Source: CAZXNF01 sp050741255 (GTDB taxonomy: Bacteria > Pseudomonadota > Gammaproteobacteria > Burkholderiales > SG8-41). Taken from it: a DNA stretch of 26,539 bases. Positions 20,760 through 26,539 of the stretch are shown here, one piece after another (position 1 is the stretch's first letter; each line of letters begins with the position of its first letter). The notes under the pieces were generated by a model, which saw only the letters and a program-made list of their open reading frames with translations, had not been told where the DNA came from and searched no databases. The stretch is from positions 1-26,539 of the forward strand of contig JBOIEQ010000053.1 of assembly GCA_050741255.1 (NCBI GenBank), in the 5' to 3' direction. Made by a program: the position numbers and the translations under genes.

Positions 20760-21551
20760 CTAGCCGCCGATGTCGACGAGATTGAGCCGGCTGCCGTCCG
20801 GCAGCGTGGCGGCCATGCCGGATTCCAACGTGTCCAGTTGGCGCAGCGCCGGACAGAGCCTGTCCACTTCCGGCTGCAGCGTTTCCAGTTTCCGCTGAAT
20901 GCGCGCTTCCAGCGACGGCCGCACCCGCTCGGCCTTGCCCTTGATCGCGGCCGCGGCCGCAAGGTCGCCCCGCAGGGCGGCCTCTAGCGCCTGCTGCGCG
21001 AGGTCGCCGCCGATCAGCGGGACCACGTCGGTCATCGCCTCCGCCATGTACCGCTTCACGGCGGGGCCGCGCCAGTCCTTGCTGGAATTGCTCGCGGCGA
21101 TGCGCGCCTTGAGCGTGCGTGCCCGCGCGTCGAGCCGCGCGTTGAGCTGCACATTCGTCGCGGATTTCGGAGAAGTCGCAGCGGCTTCCTCGCGGATCGC
21201 CGCCACGCCCAGGTCCACGCCACGCTGCGCCAGCGCCCGCAGTTGCGGCACCAGCGTCCGGGCGTTCGTTTCGAACGCGGCAATGCGATTGCGGTCGGCC
21301 AGCCCCAGTTCGACCAACGCGCCATTGGCCGCCAGCCGGCCCGTCTGCATCTCCAGGTGCTGCCCGGGCGCGGCGGTGCGCTCGAAAACGAGCGCGGCGT
21401 CGGTAACAGTCATGTCGTAGCGGCTGCGCACGGTACAGGCCGGCTCCGCCGCCGCAGCCGTACCTGCGGCTCCCATTGTGGCGAGTACGATCAGCAGGCG
21501 CAGCCCGGGCGCTGCAGCAGCGTGCATTTCTGACGACTTGCGAGTATTCAT
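20760..21551 (-). CDS. DUF2884 (YggN-like) exported protein
   Basis: This 263-aa protein has a signal peptide (hydrophobic 'LRLLIVLATMGAAGTAAAA', cleavage near residue 35) and then 'CTVRSRYDMTVTDAALVFE', a run 'GRLAANGALVELGLADRNRIAAFETNARTLVPQLRALAQRGVDLGVAAI' (seen in segments), and a C-terminal helical region ending 'VDRLCPALRQLDTLESGM'. The pattern of Cys, Y-x-M-x-V-T, 'LVPQLRALAQRGVDL' and the late Cys matches the DUF2884 family that includes Escherichia coli YggN. The family has no known function and is periplasmic. The start may be 21551 or the ATG at 21527; neither has a clear ribosome site. Confidence 0.72.
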   Translation of the reverse strand: MNTRKSSEMHAAAAPGLRLLIVLATMGAAGTAAAAEPACTVRSRYDMTVTDAALVFERTAAPGQHLEMQTGRLAANGALVELGLADRNRIAAFETNARTLVPQLRALAQRGVDLGVAAIREEAAATSPKSATNVQLNARLDARARTLKARIAASNSSKDWRGPAVKRYMAEAMTDVVPLIGGDLAQQALEAALRGDLAAAAAIKGKAERVRPSLEARIQRKLETLQPEVDRLCPALRQLDTLESGMAATLPDGSRLNLVDIGG

Positions 21552-21663
21552 CGCTTTAGGACCACACCCCGCTTGCGGGGTTCGCGGCGAAGCGGGCGTT
21601 CCGCTGTGGCCGCAGAAGGCCGGACGCGCTACTCTCGGCCCCTGAATCCGGAGGTTGAATTCG

Positions 21664-22155
21664 ATGATCCGAACGCATCCAGGCCCCATTCTCTTCTGCC
21701 TTCTTCTGCTGCTGGGCGCCTGTTCGCGCGGGCCCGAGGTCCCGGAATGGCAACTGATCGCCACCGATCCGCCGGCCGAGGCGCGTCTCGGCCGGCAGCA
21801 GCCGTTTTATGTGCAGTTCGAAGTGCGCAGCCGCGCGCCGGTCAAAGTGGCGCTGATGCCGCGCTACCGCGGCGAGGATGCGGTCGAAGGCCTCGCCACG
21901 CAGGCGGAGATCACGTTGCCCGCGGGCGGCGGGCGTGCCGTGGCCTCCTTCTTTTACTGGGGCCAGATTCCCACGCGCGTGGACGAACTGCGGTTCACTG
22001 TCAGCGCGCCCGGCCAACCGTCGCGGCAGTTCTCGGCGCCGGTCAATCTGACGTGGCGCGCCGATCCGCAGCCCGCGCCGACGCCGGCGGCGTGGGTCGT
22101 TGAATGGCGCAAGACCCAACCGCCGCCCCCGGCGGACAACCCCCCCTCAAAATAA
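21664..22155 (+). CDS. Putative lipoprotein
   Basis: This 163-aa protein begins with a lipoprotein signal 'PILFCLLLLLGACSRG' whose LGAC lipobox puts the lipid-modified cysteine at residue 20. The mature part looks beta-rich ('PFYVQFEVRSRAPVKVALMP', 'RFTVSAPGQPSRQFSAPVNL') and ends in a proline-rich tail (PPPPADNPPSK). I do not recognise a family, and the role is unknown. The ATG at 21664 is preceded by CGGAGG at good spacing, which is better than the TTG three codons earlier. It is the first of a run of plus-strand genes and is divergent from the DUF2884 gene. Confidence 0.65.
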   Translation: MIRTHPGPILFCLLLLLGACSRGPEVPEWQLIATDPPAEARLGRQQPFYVQFEVRSRAPVKVALMPRYRGEDAVEGLATQAEITLPAGGGRAVASFFYWGQIPTRVDELRFTVSAPGQPSRQFSAPVNLTWRADPQPAPTPAAWVVEWRKTQPPPPADNPPSK

Positions 22156-22178
22156 CGGACGCAATAGAAGGAACGTTC

Positions 22179-23099
22179 ATGAACGTCGGTTTCATCGGAC
22201 TCGGCACCATGGGCGCGTCGATGGCGCTCAACCTGCGCAAAGCCGGCTACGCGCTCACCGTGCACGACCTGCGGCGCGAAGCCGCCACCCCGCATCTCGC
22301 GGCCGGCGCCACCTGGGCCGCCAGCCCGCGTGACGTTGCGGCGGCCTCCGACGTGGTGCTGACCTCCCTGCCCGGACCGCCCGAAACCGAAGCCATCGCC
22401 GACGACCTGCTGCAAGGGCTCAAATCCGGCGGCGCGTGGTTCGACCTGACCACCAATTCGCCCACCGTCGTGCGCAAGCTGCACGCACGCCTCGCGCCCA
22501 AAGGCATCGCCGTGCTCGATGCGCCGGTGAGCGGTGGCCCGCACGGCGCGAAGTCGGGCAAGCTGGCGCTGTGGGTCGGCGGCGACAAGGCGGCGTTCGA
22601 CCGCTACCGCGCAGTGCTCGACGCCATCGGCGACCAGGTGCTCTACATCGGCGCGATCGGCGCCGGCTCGGTGGCGAAGCTCGTGCACAACTGCGCGGGC
22701 TACGCCATCCAGACCGCGATGGCGGAAGTCTTCACCATGGGCGTCAAGGCCGGCGTGCCCGCCCTCGACCTGTGGGCCGCCGTGCGCCAGGGCTCGCTCG
22801 GTCGCCAGCGCACCTTCGACCGCCTCTCCCGCCAGTTTCTGCAGGGCAGCTTCGACCCGCCGGATTTCGCGCTCAAGCTCGCCACCAAGGACGTGCGGCT
22901 CGCCACCGAACTCGGCCGCGAGCTGGGCGTGCCGATGCAGGTGTCGGAGATCGCGCTGGCGGAAATGAATGCTGCGATCGCGCGCGGCTGGAGCGAACGC
23001 GATTCGCGCATTTCCATGCTGTTGCAGGAAGAGCGTGCGGGCGTGGAGATCAAGGTGCCAAAGGAAAAGATCGACGCGGTGTTCAAACGGGACGGCTGA
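22179..23099 (+). CDS. NAD(P)-dependent 3-hydroxyisobutyrate dehydrogenase-family oxidoreductase
   Basis: This 306-aa beta-hydroxyacid dehydrogenase has an N-terminal Rossmann domain with IGLGTMG (6-12) and 'VLTSLPGPPETE', then the substrate-binding signature DAPVSGGPHGA (114-124) and the catalytic lysine K167 in GAGSVAKLVHN. The C-terminal helical domain is complete ('DFALKLATKDVRLATELGRELGVPM' in segments). It reduces or oxidises a short hydroxyacid such as 3-hydroxyisobutyrate, tartronate semialdehyde or a related compound; which one is not visible. The ATG has AGAAGGAA upstream at good spacing. It follows the lipoprotein gene by 23 bases, so they may be cotranscribed although they share no obvious function. 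Confidence 0.88.
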   Translation: MNVGFIGLGTMGASMALNLRKAGYALTVHDLRREAATPHLAAGATWAASPRDVAAASDVVLTSLPGPPETEAIADDLLQGLKSGGAWFDLTTNSPTVVRKLHARLAPKGIAVLDAPVSGGPHGAKSGKLALWVGGDKAAFDRYRAVLDAIGDQVLYIGAIGAGSVAKLVHNCAGYAIQTAMAEVFTMGVKAGVPALDLWAAVRQGSLGRQRTFDRLSRQFLQGSFDPPDFALKLATKDVRLATELGRELGVPMQVSEIALAEMNAAIARGWSERDSRISMLLQEERAGVEIKVPKEKIDAVFKRDG

Positions 23100-23147
23100 C
23101 ATCACGCACCGTTAACGCTATTGGGTTCTTTTCGAGGGGAGTCCGCC

Positions 23148-23879
23148 ATGCGCATCATTACTGCCGTTTTACTGTCCCTGTCCCTGATCGGGCCCGCCGC
23201 GGCCGCGACGGTGGAGGACGACGTCAATCGCTATATCGCGATCTTCAACGGCGACAAGAGCCAGCATGCGGAGGCCGGCGAATCGCTGGGCTGGATGGGG
23301 CTGTCCGATCCGCGCCTGTTCGACCTCCTCGAACGCCGCGCGCTCGAGGATTACCAAGCGGCGCGCACCGACCGACGGGAGAGAACGCGCGTGGCCTGGT
23401 ACGTGCGCGCGCTGGGCTTCTCGGGCCAGCCGAAATACCTGCCCACGCTGGCCATCCTGCAGAAGGACCAGTCCTATTCGAACTACAGCCGCACGGCCCA
23501 GGAGCAGCGGCCGTTCTACCAGGCCGCGAACCCGGTGATTTCCAACCGCGCGACCTTCGATCCGCAATATACGGACGAAGTGAACCGGGTCAGGAACATG
23601 CTCAACGCGAAGGACCCGCAGGTGTGGAAACTGGGCGCCAAGCGGGTGTATTTCCAGAACAAGGATACGGTCCTGCTCGACCTGCTGGCCGAGAAGATCA
23701 AGGCCACCTACCGCACGCGCTACGCCAGTTTCGAGGACGTCGACGTGGTGGACTGGATGGTGAAGGCGCTCGGCCACGCCAGACAGGAAAAATACAAGCC
23801 GCTGCTACAGGAAGTCGCGACCAATGCGGAGGATCCGCGGGTCCGCGACTACGCCAACCGGGCGCTGGGCCAGAGATAA
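23148..23879 (+). CDS. Exported HEAT-repeat-like protein of unknown function
   Basis: This 243-aa protein has a signal peptide 'MRIITAVLLSLSLIGPAAAA', cut near residue 20, and a mature part made of short helix pairs. Examples are 'ESLGWMGLSDPRLFDLLERRAL', 'RALGFSGQPKYLPTLAILQK', 'VKALGHARQEKYKPLLQEVA' and 'DPRVRDYANRALGQR', the pattern of HEAT-like repeats. Such domains bind proteins; no catalytic residues are seen. It is likely periplasmic. The ATG at 23148 is preceded by GAGGGGAG; the upstream in-frame start would spoil the signal peptide. The next gene begins four bases after its stop. Confidence 0.72.
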   Translation: MRIITAVLLSLSLIGPAAAATVEDDVNRYIAIFNGDKSQHAEAGESLGWMGLSDPRLFDLLERRALEDYQAARTDRRERTRVAWYVRALGFSGQPKYLPTLAILQKDQSYSNYSRTAQEQRPFYQAANPVISNRATFDPQYTDEVNRVRNMLNAKDPQVWKLGAKRVYFQNKDTVLLDLLAEKIKATYRTRYASFEDVDVVDWMVKALGHARQEKYKPLLQEVATNAEDPRVRDYANRALGQR

Positions 23880-23883
23880 CCCC

Positions 23884-24759
23884 ATGCGGCGCCAGGCGAT
23901 CCGGCCCTCTCGTATGCGCATCCCGTTACTGGCCTTCTGCCTGCTTTTGGCGCCCGCCTGTCCGGCCCAGCCGGCGCCAGCCGACGCGTGCGGCCAAGTG
24001 GTGACACTGGAAACACACGACCGCAGCACCACACGCTACGCGCTGGGCGTTCCGCAAGGCGGCCCCGCCGGGAAAATCGCGCTGGTGCTGCTGCCCGGCG
24101 GATCGGGCCACGCCAGTCTCGACGACAAGGGCTGCGCGCGGGCGCTGCGCGGCAACTCCCTGATCCGCTTCATCCCGTTGTTCGTCGCCGACGGTTTCGT
24201 GACGGCGCTGGTCGATGCGCCGTCCGATTACTAAAGCGCAGATGGGCTCGGCGGGTTCCGGACGGCGGCGGCGCATGCCGAGGACCTCGGCCGGGTCATC
24301 GCCGACCTGCGCGCCCGCACGCAGGCGCCGGTGTGGGTCGTCGGCACCAGCCGCGGCGCGATTTCCGCCGTCAATGCGGCCTCCCGCCTGACCGGCCCGG
24401 CGGCGCCCGACGGCGTGGTCGTCACTTCCGCCTTGATGGCCGGCCAGCCCGGCGCCCGCATCCCGTGGGTGGCCCAGTCCGTGTTCGATCTTCCGCTCGA
24501 AGCGGTCAAGGTGCCCGTGCTCGTCGTCGGCCATGCGGCGGACACCTGCGTCCGCTCGCCGCCGAATCTCATGGAGAAAATCACCGCGCGTACCAACAGC
24601 GCACGCGAACAGGTCGTCACCGTCATGGGTGGCCCCGGCAGTTCCACCGTTAGTTCAGCTCTGGAAGCCTGCGAAGGCCGCTCGCCGCATGGATACTTCG
24701 AGCAGGATGCCGAAGTGGCGGCTGGGATCGTGCGGTTTGTGCGGGGTGGGGCTTACTGA
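23884..24759 (+). pseudogene. Alpha/beta hydrolase-like gene interrupted by an in-frame TAA
   Basis: An exported hydrolase-like protein starts at 23884 (or 23914), with signal peptide 'RIPLLAFCLLLAPACPAQ'. It continues through 'ALVLLPGGSGHASL' and 'FVADGFVTALVDAPSDY' and then meets TAA at 24232-24234. The same frame stays open for another 175 codons: 'ADGLGGFRTAAAHAEDLG' and then 'VVGTSRGAISAVN', which holds the G-x-S-x-G nucleophile, and on to 'ILVV'-type late strands ('VPVLVVGHAAD') and a natural end at 24759. A single CAA-to-TAA change would explain it. The N-terminal part lacks the nucleophile, so without readthrough the product is inactive. A GTG at 24331 could restart translation but has no clear ribosome site. 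Confidence 0.78.
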
Positions 24760-24960
24760 CGCATCGCCATGCCTTGCGAACCCGGGCTTGGGTCTCTCAT
24801 TTATTCGGGACAGGCCCGTTGGTTATCGTCACGCATGTGTCGATGAAAATGGTTACGATGATGCGAACATGATGATGCATCACTGCTTTTCGAAAACGGA
24901 CGATCACCGGTTAAGCAGATACCGGCGTTTAGTACATGTTTACACTGCCATCTAAATCTA
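24760..24960. other. AT-richer intergenic stretch before the cassette region
   Basis: No gene is seen. GC drops sharply here compared with upstream genes. GATGATGC occurs twice, 14 bases apart (24857-24864 and 24871-24878), and the second copy is part of the 10-base palindrome TGATGCATCA (24873-24882). The last bases, CTAAATCTA, lead into the core site at 24961 and resemble the left half of an integron attI site as I remember attI1. No integrase gene is present on either strand. Confidence 0.4.
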
Positions 24961-24967
24961 GTTGGGC
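24961..24967 (+). other. Integron-type core site GTTGGGC (left cassette boundary)
   Basis: GTTGGGC fits the GTTRRRY core at which integron integrases recombine, between G and TT. The following ORF begins four bases later, as is usual for cassettes. The flanking left side does not show the L and L-prime arms of an attC, so this is either an attI relic or a secondary insertion site. A seven-base match alone would be weak; the attC downstream supports it. Confidence 0.55.
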
Positions 24968-25641
24968 GGCATGTCCATACCTGATATTCCCATTATTGTT
25001 AGTGCGGTGATCTGGTTTACCCTTGCGCTGGCAAGTCTTGTTCTCGCGGCGCTTCTGTCGCAGAGTATTTCGCTGCTGTTGTTTTCATTGTTGAGCGCAG
25101 CGATACTCTTGTGGCGCGCCCGAAAGCTTAAAGGTTGGATCATTGCTTACAAGGATGCACTTGGCGTGGCGCTCAAGGCCGGATTCTGTGGTCTAGTGGT
25201 CGCCTTTGTTTTCTCAAACGCAGCTCCACTTGCGCATGCGACGGGCATCTGGAACGTTCTGGGAAACGTCGTCGGATCTGTCCTTGCTATCGTAGTTTGG
25301 TGGAATGTACATTCACGCGCATTACTCAAACTTGCAAACACTTTAATCCCGTTGACCGTCAAAGATGCGCGAACAATCTCGACTAGTGTCTGTGGATATC
25401 TATTCATCCCCCTATTTGTTCTTGGTGCAATCTTGGTGGCTATCATCAGGCACAGCCTGGGAATAACGTAAGACGCGACCGCCTGCCCGATGCTACCGCG
25501 CTATGCCGCACAGATTATGCATCGTTGCACGATCACAATGGAAAGATTGCCTATTGGATGTCTTGGTCGATATTAGCTTAACCAGCCCAACCCGGCGTTC
25601 AAGAGGGACACGCCAAAAGCGGCGCGCCCCTTAACTTTGCG
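24962..25641 (+). mobile_element. Integron gene cassette (ORF plus attC)
   Basis: The segment from the recombination point in the left core (between 24961 and 24962) to that in the attC (between 25641 and 25642) is 680 bases. It has the expected cassette plan: no promoter of its own, one ORF starting immediately inside the left core, a noncoding tail of 113 bases and an attC in the same orientation. Its base composition is clearly lower in GC than the neighbouring genes, as expected for acquired DNA. No integrase gene lies in the window. Confidence 0.72.
24971..25471 (+). CDS. Cassette-borne integral membrane protein of unknown function
   Basis: This 166-aa protein is mostly hydrophobic, with about five membrane helices near residues 8-29, 33-48, 68-86, 93-113 and 140-160. 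A basic loop 'WRARKLKGW' (48-56) follows helix 2, and 'NVHSRALLKLANTLIPLTVKDARTIS' (in segments) links helices 4 and 5. No catalytic motif, signal peptide or known family is recognised. The ATG at 24971 lies four bases after the core site and has no clear ribosome site, typical of cassette genes; a TTG at 24962 within the core is possible but less likely. Codon use is noticeably AT-richer than nearby genes. Translation may depend on an upstream cassette-array promoter. Confidence 0.7.
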   Translation: MSIPDIPIIVSAVIWFTLALASLVLAALLSQSISLLLFSLLSAAILLWRARKLKGWIIAYKDALGVALKAGFCGLVVAFVFSNAAPLAHATGIWNVLGNVVGSVLAIVVWWNVHSRALLKLANTLIPLTVKDARTISTSVCGYLFIPLFVLGAILVAIIRHSLGIT

Positions 25642-25647
25642 TTGGAC
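25585..25647 (+). other. Integron attC recombination site (63 bp)
   Basis: The site runs from R'' GCCCAAC (25585-25591) to R' GTTGGAC (25641-25647), which are complementary at six of seven positions. Between them, GTTCAAG (25597-25603) faces CTTAAC (25630-25635), the L boxes, and CGCC (25611-25614) pairs with GGCG (25621-25624) near the tip. The plan and the GTTCAAG/CTTAAC pair match well-known attC sites such as that of aadA7 as I recall it. The orientation agrees with the cassette ORF. Confidence 0.88.
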
Positions 25648-25659
25648 GCCCTGATCCCC

Positions 25660-26190
25660 ATGCACCCGCGCCTTATCGCAATCACTGACGAGCTTGGAAT
25701 TTCCACCACTTTGCTGGCCGCTCGCGGCTTGCGCGAGTGCGAGGAAGCAGAGTGCCTCGAAGTTGCAGAGCATGGAGCGGACGGGAGAGATCATCTTCTG
25801 GTCGCCACTGCCGCAGAAGCCTGGCGAATGCTCAAGGCCGCCGCCCATCGTGACGATATTTCGCTGTTCATTGTCTCCGCCTTTCGCAGCGTTGAGCGTC
25901 AGGCAGAAATCGTCCGCGGCAAGCTCGACGCAGGCGCAACCATCGAGGAAATTCTTACGGTCTGCGCCCCGCCCGGCTTCAGCGAGCATCACACCGGGCG
26001 TGCCGTCGACGTCTCAACTTTCGGCACTCGGTCACTTGAGGTCGAGTTCGATCAAACCCCCGCCTTCGCTTGGCTAACGAAGCACGCCAACGAGTTCGGG
26101 TTCTCTCTGTCTTACCCCGCTGGCAATCCACACGGCTACCAGTACGAACCGTGGCATTGGTGCTTCCGGGAAGCCCAACTCGAACGTTAA
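25660..26190 (+). CDS. VanY-like D-alanyl-D-alanine carboxypeptidase (peptidase M15)
   Basis: This 176-aa protein has the zinc-peptidase M15B motifs. 'SAFRSVERQAEI' (73-84) supplies the substrate-binding Arg/Gln, SEHHTGRAVD (108-117) contains zinc ligands H110 and D117, and YEPWHW (162-167) contains the catalytic E163 and zinc ligand H166. Family members cleave the terminal D-Ala from peptidoglycan precursors or D-Ala-D-Ala. No signal peptide or membrane anchor is visible, so it may act in the cytoplasm on precursors, unlike most VanY proteins. The ATG lies 12 bases after the attC, without a ribosome site, as in cassette genes. Its TAA overlaps the stop of the convergent metalloprotease gene, leaving no room for an attC of its own. 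Confidence 0.82.
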   Translation: MHPRLIAITDELGISTTLLAARGLRECEEAECLEVAEHGADGRDHLLVATAAEAWRMLKAAAHRDDISLFIVSAFRSVERQAEIVRGKLDAGATIEEILTVCAPPGFSEHHTGRAVDVSTFGTRSLEVEFDQTPAFAWLTKHANEFGFSLSYPAGNPHGYQYEPWHWCFREAQLER

Positions 26191-26539
26191 CCCTGGTTGT
26201 CCTCCATCAACCCGCCACCCTCCACCCACACCGGCATCCGCGCGCCGGCTTCGCGCAGCACCTTTCTGAGCGCCACGTATCCAGGCTCGTGCCGCGCCAC
26301 CAGGTTCCAGAACCGCGCCGAGTGGTTGAGCTGCCGCGTATGCGCGAGCTCATGCACCAGCACGTATCGCGCCGCGTCCCGCGGCAGCAACAACAGCTTC
26401 GCGTTGAGGCTGATCGCGCCCTGCGCGGTGCAGCTGCCCCAGCGCGTGCGCTGCCCGCGCACGGCCGCGCGCGCGTATGGCAGGCCGGTTTCGCGCGCTA
26501 CAGCGTCCAGCCAGGGCAGCAGCGCGGCCGTGGCGCGGC
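26187..26539 (-). CDS. YgjP-type metal-dependent hydrolase (DUF45), N-terminus missing
   Basis: The reading frame is open from the right window edge to the TAA at 26187, giving 116 complete codons of C-terminal sequence. It contains the zincin motif VHELAHTRQLNHSARFW (HExxH plus a following NHS-x-x-FW, typical of the YgjP/M48-like family) and, before it, 'RTRWGSCTAQGAISLNAKLLLLP', another family hallmark. In-frame sequence continues upstream of the GTG at 26462 ('ARETGLPYARAAVRGQRTRWG'-like, read as separate parts), so the true start is outside the window. Function is a probable zinc protease or hydrolase; substrate unknown. Its high GC is like the main chromosome, so the cassette region probably ends at its stop. 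Confidence 0.87.
   Translation of the reverse strand, partial: RATAALLPWLDAVARETGLPYARAAVRGQRTRWGSCTAQGAISLNAKLLLLPRDAARYVLVHELAHTRQLNHSARFWNLVARHEPGYVALRKVLREAGARMPVWVEGGGLMEDNQG

Noticed and set aside
21569..21584. Rho-independent terminator from the CCCCGC/GCGGGG hairpin
   Set aside because: The region lies between divergent starts, so no transcript should end here, and no T-run follows. The loop would be only two bases.
24782..24800. Terminator after the broken hydrolase gene (ACCC/GGGT stem)
   Set aside because: The stem is only four base pairs and the following T-tract is poor, so it is too weak to call.
26186..26200. Second attC after the VanY-like gene
   Set aside because: AACGTTAACC resembles a core, but no matching GTTRRRY partner or L boxes are found, and the bases belong to the metalloprotease gene.

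Overview
The window is GC-rich chromosomal DNA with tightly packed, often overlapping genes. It most resembles a betaproteobacterium, probably Burkholderiales. The reasons are an orphan TctC/Bug-type periplasmic binding protein, a double-length fused UvrA, a DUF2917 gene, a GcvA-like LysR regulator and RlmJ. This is inference from gene families; no rRNA or other taxonomic marker is present.

Layout. 1-1066 (minus): an operon of a tautomerase, a 55-aa basic protein, a DUF2917 protein and a gene cut by the window edge, divergent from a LysR regulator (1201-2130). 2201-4510 (plus): an exported alpha/beta hydrolase-like protein and a small unknown protein. 4497-10285 (minus): a four-gene trehalose operon, read as otsA (fused to a membrane sensor-like module), otsB, a GH15 glucoamylase/trehalase and a ROK sugar kinase. 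Together these could make trehalose, split it and re-phosphorylate the glucose. 10418-10711 (minus): a small ABM monooxygenase. 10904-16573 (plus): a 1889-aa UvrA with four ATPase modules, carrying heptamer repeats inside its coding sequence. 16609-18837 (plus): three overlapping genes for a PaaK-like adenylate-forming enzyme, a GNAT acetyltransferase and a membrane-anchored glutaredoxin. 18838-21551 (minus): TctC/Bug protein, RlmJ with an altered catalytic motif, and a DUF2884 (YggN-like) protein. 21664-24759 (plus): a lipoprotein, a 3-hydroxyisobutyrate dehydrogenase-family oxidoreductase, an exported HEAT-like protein and an alpha/beta hydrolase gene broken by an in-frame ochre stop.

24760-26190 looks different: lower GC, a GTTGGGC core site at 24961, a short membrane-protein gene, a complete integron attC site (25585-25647), and then a VanY-like peptidase gene starting 12 bases after the attC. 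This is read as an integron gene-cassette region with no integrase in view. A YgjP-type metalloprotease gene (minus) runs off the right edge.

The most interesting points are the cassette array with its unknown membrane protein, the membrane-anchored OtsA, the in-frame heptamer repeats in the fused UvrA, and the DSAF motif in RlmJ where DPPY is expected.
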